A DNA stretch of 5,297 nt, taken from assembly GCA_018903185.1 (NCBI GenBank), contig JAHIQV010000086.1, positions 1-5,297 of the forward strand, in the 5' to 3' direction. The DNA comes from Gammaproteobacteria bacterium. Its GTDB lineage: Bacteria; Pseudomonadota; Gammaproteobacteria; Burkholderiales; Burkholderiaceae_C. Under the pieces are notes generated by a model. That model was not told the DNA's origin, did no database searches, and saw only the letters and a program-made list of their open reading frames with translations. Positions 4,900 through 5,297 of the stretch are shown here, in pieces (the stretch's first letter is position 1; each line of letters starts with the position of its first letter). The position numbers were made by a program, and so were the translations under genes.

Positions 4900-5297
4900 T
4901 CAGCGCCCCAGTTTTTGCGACCCCCATTGCTCCTGCTGGCGCTGGTCGTCGGCGGCTTCGGCTTCGATGCTGTCCTGGGGCAGCTGCTTGAGGCAGTCGG
5001 CCAGGGCCTGGGGGTCCAACTCTTCTGGCTCGGGTTCTTCCGCTGGCGGGCCTTGCGGCGAGCGGCCGTCCCACACGAAGCGGTTGCCGCGCGGCGGCGG
5101 GTCGGGCAGGCAGTCGTTCTTGTAGAGCGGCGGCGACTCAGCGGTCCAGGCGTTGAAGACGATGGTCTTTTCAAAAATCAGGGGCTTGCCATTGGGCGTG
5201 GGCGGCAGCGGCGGCATCTGCCCGATGGCGGTGCGGGCGCGTTGTTCGATCTCTGCGGAGGTGGTCCACAGGGTGTCCAGCCGGGCCAGGGTTCCGC
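4900..5297 (-). CDS. C-terminal part of an unrecognised protein entering from the right edge
   Basis: On the minus strand the frame is open from the window edge to TGA at 4902-4900, showing the last 131 residues. The first 26 visible residues read as a plausible helix (ARLDTLWTTSAEIEQRARTA) before an in-frame ATG at 5217. That ATG has no Shine-Dalgarno, so I take it as internal and the gene as continuing outside. The middle, KPLIFEKTIVFNAWTAESPP (visible residues 37-56), looks like an ordered beta segment, followed by YKNDCLPDPPPRGNRFVWDG. After that the chain is proline- and glutamate-rich (AEEPEPEELDPQ) and ends in a polar tail, probably disordered. Two cysteines are visible. I do not recognise the family and see no signal peptide or membrane segment in the visible part. 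It converges on the lipoprotein gene region. Confidence 0.65.
   Translation of the reverse strand, partial: GTLARLDTLWTTSAEIEQRARTAIGQMPPLPPTPNGKPLIFEKTIVFNAWTAESPPLYKNDCLPDPPPRGNRFVWDGRSPQGPPAEEPEPEELDPQALADCLKQLPQDSIEAEAADDQRQQEQWGSQKLGR

Noticed and set aside
4076..5074. A 332-codon minus-strand frame across the lipoprotein gene and the convergent junction
   Set aside because: It overlaps the end of the CorC-like gene, the whole lipoprotein gene and part of the gene ending at 4900. The product is low-complexity and has no recognisable domain, while the lipoprotein frame has a lipobox and a good ribosome binding site.

Overview
The window is GC-rich DNA with strongly G/C-ending codons. The protein families and gene style (histidine-rich exported proteins, a HupE/UreJ-type protein, a CorC/YtfL-type membrane protein, GC-rich convergent junctions) suggest a betaproteobacterium of the order Burkholderiales, probably Comamonadaceae. 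That placement is an inference from sequence character, not a search. There are no rRNA or tRNA genes, CRISPR repeats or insertion sequences, and no stretch over 300 bases lacks a gene.

Left part (1-2454, minus strand): four genes in a row, read right to left. They are a small exported histidine-rich protein (2059-2454), a HupE/UreJ-type membrane protein (1158-1946), a small secreted DUF6488-like protein (756-1106), and an EamA/DMT-family transporter that runs off the left edge (1-756). The last two overlap as TGATG, and no convincing terminator separates any of them, so they look like one operon. The histidine-rich protein and the HupE relative point to handling of a divalent metal, with nickel or cobalt the known substrates of the HupE family. 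The actual metal cannot be read from the sequence.

Centre (2455-2939): an 80-base divergent intergenic region separates the minus-strand operon from a plus-strand gene for a small exported protein (2535-2846). A perfect TATAAT lies exactly where it would start transcription at or beside that gene's ATG, so the mRNA may be leaderless. A TAGAAT is similarly close to the GTG of the minus-strand gene. Two GC-rich hairpins follow the small gene.

Right part (2940-4693, plus strand): a complete CNNM/CBS/CorC_HlyC membrane protein of the YtfL/PaeA-like hemolysin family overlaps by ATGA with a lipoprotein gene that has a clear lipobox, so the two are probably translated together. Behind them is a 37-codon reading frame (4713-4826) that may be the remnant of a small membrane protein gene. 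A short convergent junction with an imperfect hairpin follows, then the C-terminal 131 residues of an unrecognised protein on the minus strand that enters from the right edge (4900-5297).

Taken together, the window reads as a metal- and cation-related membrane neighbourhood. Most of the less familiar genes encode short exported proteins. No clear novel multi-gene system with a mechanism can be demonstrated. The most distinctive parts are the divergent pair of small exported proteins with likely leaderless starts, and the CorC-like/lipoprotein pair.
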